Shown here one piece after another: positions 6,795 to 15,602 of a stretch of 64,000 nucleotides of DNA. The notes under the pieces are model-generated. The model was not told the DNA's origin. It worked only from the letters and a program-made list of their open reading frames with translations, and ran no database searches. The translations under genes and the position numbers were made by a program. The stretch's first letter is position 1, and each line of letters starts with the position of its first letter. The stretch is from Kribbella antibiotica (GTDB lineage Bacteria; Actinomycetota; Actinomycetes; Propionibacteriales; Kribbellaceae). Where the stretch lies: contig NZ_SMKX01000018.1 in assembly GCF_004349055.1 (NCBI RefSeq), forward strand, positions 25,884-89,883, read 5' to 3'.

Positions 6795-7820
6795 GTGATC
6801 TCTCTCGCCGACCCGACCGCGCCACCTGTCACGCCGCCGGAAGGCCACCACGGCCACGGGCACGCGCACACCGGCGTACCCGTGCAGCAATCGTTCGGCG
6901 ATGTCGCAGGCTGGAGCGACCTGGCCACCTGGCGCCCCAGCCTCGGCTGGCTCCTCTTCATTGCCGTCCTGGCCGGCGGCTACTTCCTGGCCGTCCTCGC
7001 CCTCCGTCAGCGGCAAGTCCGCTGGCCCATCGGCCGTACCATCGCCTGGTACGCCGGACTCCTCGGCCTACTCGCCATCACCTGCACAGGCCTGGCCGAA
7101 CTCGGCATGATGCTGTTCAGCATCCACATGATCCAGCACATGCTGCTGTCCATGATCGTCCCGATCGGCCTCATTCTCGGCGCCCCCATCACCCTCGCCC
7201 TACGCGCCCTACCCGCCGCGCCAGGCCGGTCTGGCATGGCGCGCCGAATCCTTCTCGCCGTCCTCCACTCCCGCTTGGTCCGCGTCATCGCGCACCCGAT
7301 CGTCACCGTGACGCTGTTCGTCGTGAGCCTCTACGCCCTCTATTTCACCAGCCTGCTAGACAAAGCCATGGCCACCCACGTCGGCCACCAGCTCATGCTG
7401 ATCCACTTCCTCGCGATCGGCATTCTCTTCTTCGGCCCCATCCTGGCCGTCGACCCTTGGCCCCACCGCGCAAGCCCCGGAATACGTCTGGCCGAACTCC
7501 TCGCCGCCGTACCCTTCCACGCCTTCTTCGGCGTCATCCTCATGCAAACCACCACGCCGCTGTCACCGCGCTTCGCCGAAATGACCCGCCAACTCGGCCT
7601 CGACCCCAGCACCGACCAGCTCCTCGGCGGAAGCATCGCCTGGGGCAGCGGCGAACTCCCCGTTGTCATCGTCACCGCCGTCGTATTCCGCCAATGGATC
7701 GTGACCGACGCCCGAGCCGCCAAACGCCTCGACCGCCAAGCCGACCGCGACAACGACGCCGAACTGACCGCCTACAACGCCTATCTCGACCGCCTCCGCC
7801 AACACGCCAGCCGCGGATAA
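6795..7820 (+). CDS. CtaG-family (caa3 assembly factor-like) integral membrane protein
   Basis: 341-residue polytopic protein of the CtaG_Cox (DUF1404-like) family, which assists copper delivery or assembly of caa3-type cytochrome c oxidase. The N-terminus is His-rich (GHHGHGHAHTG) before the first membrane helix. Conserved features include LGMMLFSIHMIQHMLLSM, with its membrane His residues, HVGHQLMLIHF, and DQLLGGSIAWGSGELP in the C-terminal part. GTG 6795 was chosen because AGGAG precedes it by six bases; an in-frame ORF opens earlier at 6741 but runs through promoter sequence. Placement opposite BlaI/M56 genes suggests shared control. Confidence 0.82.
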   Translation: MISLADPTAPPVTPPEGHHGHGHAHTGVPVQQSFGDVAGWSDLATWRPSLGWLLFIAVLAGGYFLAVLALRQRQVRWPIGRTIAWYAGLLGLLAITCTGLAELGMMLFSIHMIQHMLLSMIVPIGLILGAPITLALRALPAAPGRSGMARRILLAVLHSRLVRVIAHPIVTVTLFVVSLYALYFTSLLDKAMATHVGHQLMLIHFLAIGILFFGPILAVDPWPHRASPGIRLAELLAAVPFHAFFGVILMQTTTPLSPRFAEMTRQLGLDPSTDQLLGGSIAWGSGELPVVIVTAVVFRQWIVTDARAAKRLDRQADRDNDAELTAYNAYLDRLRQHASRG

Positions 7821-7964
7821 GCTACGCGGAGGCAGCCCCGGAACGAGCCAACTCTGAATATTCTTGCAGCCGACTGCATGCCCCAGAGTTACCGGTGATG
7901 GGGGTTATTGGTGGTGCACCGGCCTGATGGCTGATGAAGCCGAGGGCGGCTGAGACGGCGTGAA

Positions 7965-8008
7965 AGCCCAGGTCAGCTGAGGGTTGGTGTACTCAGATGA
8001 CCTGGGCT
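7965..8008. terminator. Long hairpin between convergent genes
   Basis: AGCCCAGGTCA (7965-7975) pairs exactly with TGACCTGGGCT (7998-8008). Inside it CTGAG pairs with CTCAG, leaving a 10-base loop. It lies between ctaG (ending 7820) and the minus-strand phoX-like gene (ending 8184), so it can act as a two-way terminator. The rest of 7821-8183 contains only the tRNA-like fragment next to it; I see no gene there. Confidence 0.55.
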
Positions 8009-8017
8009 GGTATTCGC

Positions 8018-8056
8018 GACTTCTAATCCGTTGATCGCAGGTACGAGCTTGGCGCA
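8018..8056 (+). other. tRNA-Arg(UCU)-like 3' fragment, possible attachment-site relic
   Basis: The bases from 8018 read like an anticodon loop with TCT (GACTTCTAATCCG) followed by a variable region and a T-arm-like GCAGGTACGAGCT. No matching 5' half of a tRNA is present and the T-loop is imperfect, so it is not a functional tRNA. Such 3' ends are left where integrases insert into tRNA genes. Weak evidence from one short match by eye. Confidence 0.25.
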
Positions 8057-8183
8057 GCTCTTCGTCAAGCGAACACCGCGTCGGCGGTCAGCTGCCCACC
8101 AGGGCCAGCAGCCGCCGGCCCGGGTGGGTAAGGCCACCCGCGCCACAGCGGCCTGCACGGGTGGGCTTGCCTCCTCAGCCGAG

Positions 8184-9575
8184 TTAGCGGCGGCGGCGCC
8201 AGGGGCCGGTGATGGCGTAGGTGATGCCGGGGTTGTAGACGTTGAAGAACATGGTGCGGCCGTCGGCGGAGAAGCCGGCGCCCGTCAGCTCGCCGTACTC
8301 GGGGTCTTCGGGGGTGCCGGTGTTGACCGTGTTCTTGGCGAACTTGAAGACCTTGCCGTCTTCGGTGGTGCCGAGGATGTGCTGGTCGCCGATGCCGTCT
8401 TCGCACATCATCAGACCGCCGTACGGCGACATGGTGATGTTGTCGGGGGCATCGAACTCGGGGTTGTCCGAGCCGGGCTTGTCGCGCTTGAAGATGACCT
8501 CGAGGCGGAGCGTGCCCTTGCGGGGGTCGTAGCGCCAGACCTGGCCGTCGTGGTCGATCTTCGGGCCTAGCTCGGTGCGGGCGAAGGAGGAGACGAAGTA
8601 GACGCAGCGGTCGCGGGTGCCCCACCAGCAGCCTTCGAGTTTGTAGCCGCCGGTGATGGGCTTCTTGTACGCCTGGGCGCGGACCGACTCGGTCTTGGCG
8701 AGCGGGTCGGGGACCTTGACCCACTGGACGCCGTGGAAGATCGTGCCGGCTTCCTGGACGGTCGACATGTCGAGGAGGCCGGGGATGTGCATGGCCTGGA
8801 GTTCGCCGCCGTGGCGCAGGGAGCCCCAGCCGCCGCGGGGGCGGTTCGGGAGGAAGCGGTAGAAGCCGCCGAGGGGCGCGACGAAGGCGTCTTCGGTCTC
8901 GTAGACGATTCCGGTTGCCGGGTCGATCGCGACGGCCTCGTGCTGGAAGCGGCCCATCTCCTTCAAAGGAAAGGGATTGTTGTTGCGGCGGTCGTCGTAC
9001 GGGTCGACCTCGAAGATGAAGCCGTGGTCCTTGGTGTAGCCGCTCTGACCGGCCTTGAGCTCGGTCTCTTCGCAGGTCAGCCAGGTGCGCCACGGGGTGA
9101 TGCCGCCGGAACAGTTGATCGCCGTACCGCCGAGGCTGACGTACTCCTTGGTCGTTCGGTGGTGCCGGTTCACGACCAGGCTGCTGGTGCCGCCGGCAGC
9201 GCCCGGGTCGTACGTCCGCTCCGGCGGTGCGACGACCTTGATCGTCGAGGTCGGGCTGCACTCGTGGTTGCGGACGAGGCGCGAGCCGCCGTCGCGGTCC
9301 GGGAAGGTACCCATGCCGTCGAAGCGGCTCGGGACCTTCAGCCCGTCCGGGCGGACTGTGCCTTCACGCGACAGGATGTCGTAGCGGAAGCCGCGCGGCA
9401 GGTCGAGCATGCCGTCCGGGTCCGGGATCAGCGGACCGTAGCCGATCTTCGGCCCGGACGTACCGAGCGCCGGCTGCGCGGTGAACAGCGCTTCGACGGA
9501 TCCCGCCACAGTGACCGCGGCTCCGGCCGCTGCGGCGGTACCGACGAACTGACGCCTGGACAAAGACGAGGACAT
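8184..9575 (-). CDS. Tat-exported PhoX-family (DUF839) protein, probable phosphatase
   Basis: 463 residues. The N-terminus has a twin-arginine signal (SRRQFVG, Arg7-Arg8) followed by an Ala/Val-rich helix and an export site near residue 38. The body has PhoX-type beta-propeller blocks: NHECSPTST, TWLTCEETE, EAVAIDPATGIVYETED, DNITMSPYGGLMMCEDG and GAGFSADGRTMFFNVYNPG. PhoX enzymes are calcium/iron-dependent alkaline phosphatases that recover phosphate outside the cell. A PHO-box-like direct repeat lies upstream (9603-9624). Some DUF839 proteins have other activities, so the phosphatase call is probable rather than certain. Confidence 0.85.
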   Translation of the reverse strand: MSSSLSRRQFVGTAAAAGAAVTVAGSVEALFTAQPALGTSGPKIGYGPLIPDPDGMLDLPRGFRYDILSREGTVRPDGLKVPSRFDGMGTFPDRDGGSRLVRNHECSPTSTIKVVAPPERTYDPGAAGGTSSLVVNRHHRTTKEYVSLGGTAINCSGGITPWRTWLTCEETELKAGQSGYTKDHGFIFEVDPYDDRRNNNPFPLKEMGRFQHEAVAIDPATGIVYETEDAFVAPLGGFYRFLPNRPRGGWGSLRHGGELQAMHIPGLLDMSTVQEAGTIFHGVQWVKVPDPLAKTESVRAQAYKKPITGGYKLEGCWWGTRDRCVYFVSSFARTELGPKIDHDGQVWRYDPRKGTLRLEVIFKRDKPGSDNPEFDAPDNITMSPYGGLMMCEDGIGDQHILGTTEDGKVFKFAKNTVNTGTPEDPEYGELTGAGFSADGRTMFFNVYNPGITYAITGPWRRRR

Positions 9576-9602
9576 TGGCGGCCTCCCGCTAGATAGACAG
9601 GT

Positions 9603-9624
9603 CGCCAGTGAACGTACGGTAAAG
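9603..9624 (-). promoter_or_regulatory. PHO-box-like direct repeat upstream of the phoX-family gene
   Basis: On the minus strand two adjacent 11-base units read CTTTACCGTAC and GTTCACTGGCG. Both resemble the GTTCACC-type 11-bp direct repeats bound by PhoP in Streptomyces. They start 28 bases before the start codon, where a PhoP site overlapping a -35 region would lie. Confidence 0.5.
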
Positions 9625-9703
9625 CTAGGACAAACATCAAGAGAACAAGATCACTACCTGAAAGTACAAACTTGCTTAGGGTGACCTCACCGCGGCGACG
9701 CCA

Positions 9704-11005
9704 TCACTGGTAGCAGGGCTTGGTGAACTCGTGCTTTTCCGCCGTCTTTCCGGTGAAGAAGTCCTTCTCCACCTTCACTCCGGTCGGGGCGGACGGGTCC
9801 ACCTTGGAGATGATGCTCTGCCGGAACACCCGCTCGGCCGGCGTCCCACTGAACTTGCCGGCCGCTGGCGGCAGCATCCCCTCATAGTCGACGGTCTCCA
9901 GCGACTTGACCGCGGCCAGCAGGCCGGCCCGGGTCAGGTCCTTGGCGTCAGCGGCCTTCTGCAGGGCTGCCTTCATCGGGTAGGCCCAGACCCAGCCGGC
10001 CGTGTAGCCGTCGTTCGGCGCCGCTTTGAAGGTCGCCTCGTCCAATGCTCCGGCGAGTGCTTTGTGGCCGGCCGTATCAGTCCCGTACGGCGCCCATGGT
10101 CCGGACTGCCGGTAGAGCGCAGTCAGCGCCGGTGCCGCCGGACTCTTCAGCAGCGCGGGATTCCAGCTCGGGCTGGTGCCGATGAACTGTCCCTTGAACC
10201 CGTTCTGGGCAGCGCCGCCGACAATGGTCGCGGCCTCGGTCGGGCCCGTGCTCAGGATGACGAGATCGGGTTTGGCGGCGAGCAGCTTCTGGATCGCGGC
10301 TCCCTGGTTCTCCTGCCCCGGCGCGGTCGGGATGTCGGTGAACGTCATCCCGTTGGCCGTGGCCGCGATGTTCGTCCCGGCCGCCGCGTCGTCGCCGTAG
10401 TCCCCCGGGAAGTGCACCGCGGCGACGCTCTTGGACTTCAGCGTCTCGGCGGCGAAGTCGACCGAGTTCATCGACTCGAAGCAGTAGTTCGTGCCCGACT
10501 CCAGGATCACGTCCTCGAACGCCCAGGCCGAGGTCCACGACGCCGGTACGGCGACCACGTTGCTCGACTTGAGATCGCCGAGGATGGCCGCGGTCGTCGG
10601 CGAACCCAGGGTCTGGGTCAAGCCCAGGACGTCGGGCTTGATCTCGGCGTACACCTCGTTGTGGATCTGCGGGTTGTACTTGTTGTCCTTGACGTACTTG
10701 GTCGCGTCGATCTCGAAGCCGCCGATCCCGCCGGCCTCGTTGACCCGCTTCCAGAAGGCCTTCTGGCTCTCGGTGATCGGGACGCCGAGCGCCTTGAACG
10801 GCCCCTCGGTCAGGTCCGAGATCGAGCCGAGGTAGATGCAGCCCTTGGCCTTGTCGACCGCGGCCGGGCACGGCTCCTTGGTGACCCCGACGTCGAACTT
10901 GACGCCCGTTCCACCTTCCTGGGTCTGTGGGGCGTCGTTGCGGCACCCCGCCAGCACGACCATCGACGCAGCCAGCGCGATGGTGATTCCTCTCCGAACG
11001 CTCAT
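9704..11005 (-). CDS. livK: ABC transporter substrate-binding lipoprotein (branched-chain amino acid type)
   Basis: 433 residues with a lipoprotein signal peptide ending in LAGC (Cys21). The mature part is a periplasmic-binding-protein type I fold: CIYLGSISDLTEGPF at the start, AFWKRVNEAGGIGG, PTTAAILGDLKSSNVVAVPASWTSAW and DYGDDAAAGTNIAATANG. It is the last gene of a six-gene operon with two permeases, two ATPases and an acyl-CoA synthetase. AAGGAG precedes the ATG by five bases. The ligand is unknown; the operon context suggests an organic acid rather than only amino acids. Confidence 0.88.
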   Translation of the reverse strand: MSVRRGITIALAASMVVLAGCRNDAPQTQEGGTGVKFDVGVTKEPCPAAVDKAKGCIYLGSISDLTEGPFKALGVPITESQKAFWKRVNEAGGIGGFEIDATKYVKDNKYNPQIHNEVYAEIKPDVLGLTQTLGSPTTAAILGDLKSSNVVAVPASWTSAWAFEDVILESGTNYCFESMNSVDFAAETLKSKSVAAVHFPGDYGDDAAAGTNIAATANGMTFTDIPTAPGQENQGAAIQKLLAAKPDLVILSTGPTEAATIVGGAAQNGFKGQFIGTSPSWNPALLKSPAAPALTALYRQSGPWAPYGTDTAGHKALAGALDEATFKAAPNDGYTAGWVWAYPMKAALQKAADAKDLTRAGLLAAVKSLETVDYEGMLPPAAGKFSGTPAERVFRQSIISKVDPSAPTGVKVEKDFFTGKTAEKHEFTKPCYQ

Positions 11006-11015
11006 CGAAACTCCT

Positions 11016-12119
11016 TCAGTGCGAGAAGGGCCAGGACTTCCAGTAGGTGCGGAACCGGATCCAGATCCCGAACAGCCCCCGCGGCTCGAAGATGAGAAAA
11101 CCGATGATCAACAGGCCGTAGAGAATCGTCTCGACCTGGAAGACCGTGATGCCGCCGGAGCCCGAACTGGTGCTGATGAACGGCAGCACGGCCGGGAGCT
11201 CGCGGGTGATCCGCGGCAGCAGCGTGATGAACAGGGCACCGAGCACCGAACCCGAGATGGTGCCGACACCGCCGATCAGGATCATCGCGATGTACTGCAC
11301 CGACATCCCGAGGTTGAACGACCCGGGCTCGACGAAGCCGATCATCACGTACAGCAAGGCACCCGCGACGCCGGCGTAGAACGACGACACCGCGAAAGCG
11401 ATCATCTTGTACCGCGTCACATCGACGCCGATCACCTCGGCGGCCAGATCGCGATCCCGGACGGCGGCCAGCGCGCGTCCGGTCCGGGACCGGACGAGAT
11501 TGCGGGCCAGGACGCCGAAGATCACCAGCAGCACGAGCATCAGCAGGTAGAGCTTCTGTGCCTTCGTGAACATCGCGCCGTCGACCGCGAACTGAAAGCC
11601 GAACAACTCCGGTACGGCGGCCGGCCGCCCGACCCCGACTCCGCCGGTGAGCTCCCGCCAGTGCTTGAACAGGTGCTCGCCGATGAACACCAGCCCAAGT
11701 GTCACCACAGCCAAGTACAGTCCCCGCAACCGGGCGGCCAACGGCGCGATGATCAGCCCGGCCAACCCCGCGACCAGGCCGGCCGCGAGCAACCAGATCG
11801 GCAGCGAGGTGATCCCGAACCCGATCAACCGGGTGCTGTCGGGGTCACCCGAGATCGCTGCCGCGGTGTAGGCCCCGATCACCAGGAAGAACGCGTGCCC
11901 CAGCGACACCTGACCGCCGTACCCGGTGACGATGTTCAGGCCGATCGCGCCGATCGCCGCGACACAAGCAGTCGCCAGTACGACGAGCAGGTCGTCGGTG
12001 AGCACGAATGGCAAGGACACCGCCCCAACTGCCAGCGCAAGGGTCCAGCCGCGCTTCGCAGGAGTGTTGAGCAAGGCCATGTCCTGCTGGTAGGACAGGT
12101 AGAGCAGCGGTCGGCTCAT
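11016..12119 (-). CDS. livM: Branched-chain amino acid type ABC transporter permease, LivM
   Basis: 367-residue polytopic permease with the family signature LNIVTGYGGQVSLGHAFFLVIGAY near the N-terminus and the EAA-like RDRDLAAEVIGVDVTRYKMIAF segment that contacts the ATPases. Its ATG overlaps the livH stop (ATGA). It pairs with LivH to form the membrane channel. Confidence 0.9.
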   Translation of the reverse strand: MSRPLLYLSYQQDMALLNTPAKRGWTLALAVGAVSLPFVLTDDLLVVLATACVAAIGAIGLNIVTGYGGQVSLGHAFFLVIGAYTAAAISGDPDSTRLIGFGITSLPIWLLAAGLVAGLAGLIIAPLAARLRGLYLAVVTLGLVFIGEHLFKHWRELTGGVGVGRPAAVPELFGFQFAVDGAMFTKAQKLYLLMLVLLVIFGVLARNLVRSRTGRALAAVRDRDLAAEVIGVDVTRYKMIAFAVSSFYAGVAGALLYVMIGFVEPGSFNLGMSVQYIAMILIGGVGTISGSVLGALFITLLPRITRELPAVLPFISTSSGSGGITVFQVETILYGLLIIGFLIFEPRGLFGIWIRFRTYWKSWPFSH

Positions 12120-13003
12120 ATTCTCTCGACCTCCCTGGTGCCGAAGAGGCCGTACGGTCTGACCAGCAGGACGACCAGCATCAGCAGGTAGGGCACGACC
12201 AGGAAGAAGTCCCCGCCGAACACCGGATGCAGGTCACCGCCGTAGCTGCCGACCAGCGCCTCGACGACACCGATCGACAAGCCGGCGACCACCGCCCCAC
12301 CGAGTGAGTCCAGCCCGCCGAGAATGATCACGGGCAGCGCCTTGAGCGCGGTCAGCCAGAGGTTCTGTTCGAGTCCGATCCCGGTCGACAAGAACACCCC
12401 GGCCAATCCAGCCAGTGCCGCTGCGAGCGCCCAGGACAGCGAGAACACCCGTCCGACCGATACGCCCTGGGCCAACGCGACCTCCTGGTCCGACGACGCC
12501 GCCCGCATCGCCAGACCGGTCCGCGACCAGCGGTAGAACGCGAACAGAGCGGCCACCACGATCAGTGTCGTCACCAGCGTGGCCAGGTGCCGCTCGTCGA
12601 TCTTCACGCCCAGTACGCCGATCTGTCCGAGCCCCCACGGGTCGCCCATCTGGCGGATGTCCAGGCCGATGAACGAGTTCACGACGGTCCGGAGCACGAT
12701 GTCGACGCCGAGGGTGATGATCGCGATCACGAACACCGGCTTGCCGATCATCGGCCGCAGGGCGACCCGCTCCACGCCGGCGCCGAGCAGCGCGGTCAGC
12801 AGCAGCGCGATCACGACGGCGGGGAAGAAACTCATCGAACCGACGAGATAGCTGACCAGCAACGCACCGGCCATCATGAAGGCCGGCTGGGCGAAGCTGA
12901 TCACCCGCATGGACTTGTAGACGATCACGAAACCCAAGGCCAGCAAGGCGTAGATCGATCCGCTGCCGAGCCCACGGATCACCGTCGCGACGAAATCGTT
13001 CAC
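12116..13003 (-). CDS. livH: Branched-chain amino acid type ABC transporter permease, LivH
   Basis: 295-residue permease beginning GSGSIYALLALGFVIVYKSM, the classical LivH start, with ASSDQEVALAQGVSVGRVF as the ATPase-contact loop. The GTG start at 13003 overlaps the acyl-CoA synthetase stop by GTGA, and its own stop overlaps livM by ATGA, so it is tightly coupled on both sides. Confidence 0.9.
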   Translation of the reverse strand: MNDFVATVIRGLGSGSIYALLALGFVIVYKSMRVISFAQPAFMMAGALLVSYLVGSMSFFPAVVIALLLTALLGAGVERVALRPMIGKPVFVIAIITLGVDIVLRTVVNSFIGLDIRQMGDPWGLGQIGVLGVKIDERHLATLVTTLIVVAALFAFYRWSRTGLAMRAASSDQEVALAQGVSVGRVFSLSWALAAALAGLAGVFLSTGIGLEQNLWLTALKALPVIILGGLDSLGGAVVAGLSIGVVEALVGSYGGDLHPVFGGDFFLVVPYLLMLVVLLVRPYGLFGTREVERI

Positions 13004-14829
13004 CGTGCACCCCCGGCGTACATGGATTCGATCAGCTCGTCGAACGACCGCATGACCGCGTTGCGCTTCAGCTTCTGGGTCGCGGTCAGTTCGCCGTCCT
13101 CGTGGTCCAGCAGCTTGGGCAGCAGCCGGAACGACCGCACCTGCTCGACGGTGGCCAGCCGGGTGTTGACCTCGTCCACGATCCCTTGCACCAGCGTGAT
13201 CACCTCGGCCTTCGCGGACAGGTCGGCGTACGTCGAGTAGGGCAGCCGCCGTTGCTGTGCCCAGTGGCCGACGGTGTCGGGCTCGATGCCGATCAGCGCG
13301 GCGATGAACCGGCGCCGGTCACCGACCACCAGGACTTCCTTGATGTACGGCGAGGCTTTCAGCGCGTTCTCGATCTCCGACGGGGAGATGTTCTTGCCGC
13401 CCGCGGTGATGATGATGTCCTTCATCCGGTCGGTGATCCGCAGGTGGGTTCCGTCGACCCACTCCCCCACGTCGCCGGTGCGCAACCACCCGTCCGGGCC
13501 CAGTACGGCGGCAGTCGCGGCCGGGTCCCGCCAGTAGCCCGCGAATGTTCCGGCGTGCCGGGTCTGGATCTCGCCGGTGATCTCGTCGATCCGCACCTCG
13601 ACGCCGGCATGCGCCTCGCCGACCGTGCCGACCTTGACGCGGCCCGGGCGGTTCGCGGTCGCCACAGCGGTGTTCTCGGTCATGCCGTACACCTCGTGCA
13701 TCGGCAGACCGAGTCCCATGAAGAACCGCAGCACCTCGGGCGCAACCGGCGCGGCACCACAGGCGGCGTACCGGACCTTGCGCAGCCCGACGCGATCCTT
13801 CAGCGCCCGGTAGCAGAACAACCAGCCGACGGCGTAGACCGCGCGCGAAGCCGGGGTGTGCCGGCCTCCGTTGGCGGTCAGGACGGCGCCGATCCACTCC
13901 GCGCGACGGAGCCAGAACCCGCCGATCCGGCGCTTCACCGGGTCGGCGGACTCGATCCTGATCTGCACGCCGGCCGCAATCTTCTCCCAGATCCGCGGCA
14001 CCCCGAACAGGACTGTCGGCTGGACCTCGTGCAGGTTGGCGGCCACGGTCTCGATCGATTCGGCGAAGTGCACGCAGACTCCGGCACCGGCCCCGAACCA
14101 GCAGCTGAAGATCCGCTCGGCGACGTGGCACAACGGCAAATAGGACAGGACGCTGTCGCGGGACGAGGGTGGCGGCGCTGTGAATCCGCCGCGCTCGACC
14201 AGCTCCTGGATCGCGAAGTCAACGTTCGCTGCCGTGAGCATCGCGCCCTTGGGTGGGCCGGTGGTGCCGGAGGTGTAGACCAGCGTCACCACGTCTTCTG
14301 CTGCGGCAGCATCCATCCGCTGGGTCACGGCATCCGGATGCTCGGCGCGATGCTGCTTGCCCAGGGCAAGGAAGTCGGGCCAGGCGAGCAGTCGTGGGTC
14401 GTCGTAGGCGTTCCGGATCCCGCGCGGCTCGACGTACACGATGTGGGTGAGGTCGGGCAGGTCATCGATCGCGAGCGCTTTGTCGACCTGCTCCTGATCC
14501 TCCGCGATCAGGACCTTCGCGCCGCAGTGGCGCAACAGGTAGCCGACCTCGGCGACCGGGTTCGTCGGGTAAAGACCGACGGTGGCCGCGCGGACGGCGA
14601 CCGTCCCGACATCGGCATACAGCCACTCGCGCCGGTTCTCGGAGTGGATCGCGACCCGGTCGCCAGGTTCGATGCCGAGGGCAAGCAAGGCATGTCCGGT
14701 CAGCTCGGCCTGCTCCCAGTACGCCGCCCAGCCGACCTGCTGCCAGATGCCCAGATCCTTTTCCCGCAAGGCGATCGCGGCCGGCGTGGCGACGGCGCGT
14801 TCCCGGACTCTCATGGCAATCGTCCTCAT
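13000..14829 (-). CDS. AMP-forming long-chain acyl-CoA synthetase (FadD15-like)
   Basis: 609-residue adenylate-forming enzyme. The P-loop-like motif is LVYTSGTTGPPKGAM, with EVYGMTENTAVAT, GWLRTGDVGEW and the C-terminal hinge ITDRMKDIIITAGGKNISP. The family activates carboxylic acids to acyl-AMP and then acyl-CoA. It is embedded between livG and livH with four-base overlaps on both sides, so import and CoA activation are probably coupled (vectorial acylation). Substrate is not deducible from sequence alone; length and motifs fit the long-chain class. Confidence 0.87.
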   Translation of the reverse strand: MRTIAMRVRERAVATPAAIALREKDLGIWQQVGWAAYWEQAELTGHALLALGIEPGDRVAIHSENRREWLYADVGTVAVRAATVGLYPTNPVAEVGYLLRHCGAKVLIAEDQEQVDKALAIDDLPDLTHIVYVEPRGIRNAYDDPRLLAWPDFLALGKQHRAEHPDAVTQRMDAAAAEDVVTLVYTSGTTGPPKGAMLTAANVDFAIQELVERGGFTAPPPSSRDSVLSYLPLCHVAERIFSCWFGAGAGVCVHFAESIETVAANLHEVQPTVLFGVPRIWEKIAAGVQIRIESADPVKRRIGGFWLRRAEWIGAVLTANGGRHTPASRAVYAVGWLFCYRALKDRVGLRKVRYAACGAAPVAPEVLRFFMGLGLPMHEVYGMTENTAVATANRPGRVKVGTVGEAHAGVEVRIDEITGEIQTRHAGTFAGYWRDPAATAAVLGPDGWLRTGDVGEWVDGTHLRITDRMKDIIITAGGKNISPSEIENALKASPYIKEVLVVGDRRRFIAALIGIEPDTVGHWAQQRRLPYSTYADLSAKAEVITLVQGIVDEVNTRLATVEQVRSFRLLPKLLDHEDGELTATQKLKRNAVMRSFDELIESMYAGGAR

Positions 14830-15602
14830 GACTCCACCCGGTGCTCTTCGCCGAGGTAGGCGCGGATGACGTCAGGGTCGGTCGCGACCTCCGTCGGCGT
14901 ACCGGTACGGATCGGGCGGCCGAAGTCGATCACCATGATCCGGTCGGCCAGGTCCATCACCAGGCCCATGTCGTGCTCGACCATCACCATCGGCAGCCCG
15001 AGGTCATCGCGGATGTCGAGGATGAACCGGGCCATGTCCTCGGTCTCCTCCTGGTTCATCCCGGCGACCGGCTCGTCGAGCAGCAGCAACTTCGGTTCGG
15101 CGGCCAATGCGCGGCCGAGTTCGACCCGCTTCTGAACGCCGTACGGCAGCAGGCCGACCGGGTGCCGCCGCCATTGCGCCAGCTCGAGGAAATCGACGAT
15201 CTCCTCGACGGCGTGCCGATTGGCCAGCTCGCTACGGCGGGCCTTGCCGATCCAGCCGAACGCCGCGAGGACGCCGTACGGGTGATGGTGGTGCCGGCCG
15301 AGCATCAAGTTGTCGAGCACGGTGAGGTTGGAAAACAGCTCGATGTTCTGAAAGGTGCGCGCGACCCCGAGACGGGCGATTTGGTGCGGCCGGCGGCCGA
15401 GCAGGCTCACACCGTCGAATCGCACCGTGCCACGCTGCGGTCGATACACACCCGACAGCACGTTGAAGATCGAGGTCTTCCCCGCGCCGTTGGGACCGAT
15501 CACCGCGAACAGTTCGCCCGGATCCACGCTGAAGCTCACGCCGTCCAGCGCCCGTACGCCGTCGAAGCTGAGCATCACATCGTCGAACGTGAGGATGCTC
15601 AT
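14826..15602 (-). CDS. livG: ABC transporter ATP-binding protein, LivG type
   Basis: 258-residue ATPase: Walker A GPNGAGKTS, LivG-type loop GVARTFQNIELF, Walker B KLLLLDEPVAGMN and the switch region MVMVEHDMGLVM. The ATG at 15602 overlaps the livF stop (ATGA); a GTG three codons earlier is possible. It forms the ATPase dimer with LivF. Confidence 0.9.
   Translation of the reverse strand: MSILTFDDVMLSFDGVRALDGVSFSVDPGELFAVIGPNGAGKTSIFNVLSGVYRPQRGTVRFDGVSLLGRRPHQIARLGVARTFQNIELFSNLTVLDNLMLGRHHHHPYGVLAAFGWIGKARRSELANRHAVEEIVDFLELAQWRRHPVGLLPYGVQKRVELGRALAAEPKLLLLDEPVAGMNQEETEDMARFILDIRDDLGLPMVMVEHDMGLVMDLADRIMVIDFGRPIRTGTPTEVATDPDVIRAYLGEEHRVES

Noticed and set aside
8018..8056. A functional tRNA gene
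   Set aside because: No 5' half, no acceptor stem and an imperfect T-loop; kept only as a possible relic.
9731..11095. 454-residue plus-strand ORF
   Set aside because: Antisense to the substrate-binding lipoprotein gene; Arg/Gly/Val-rich with no recognisable family.
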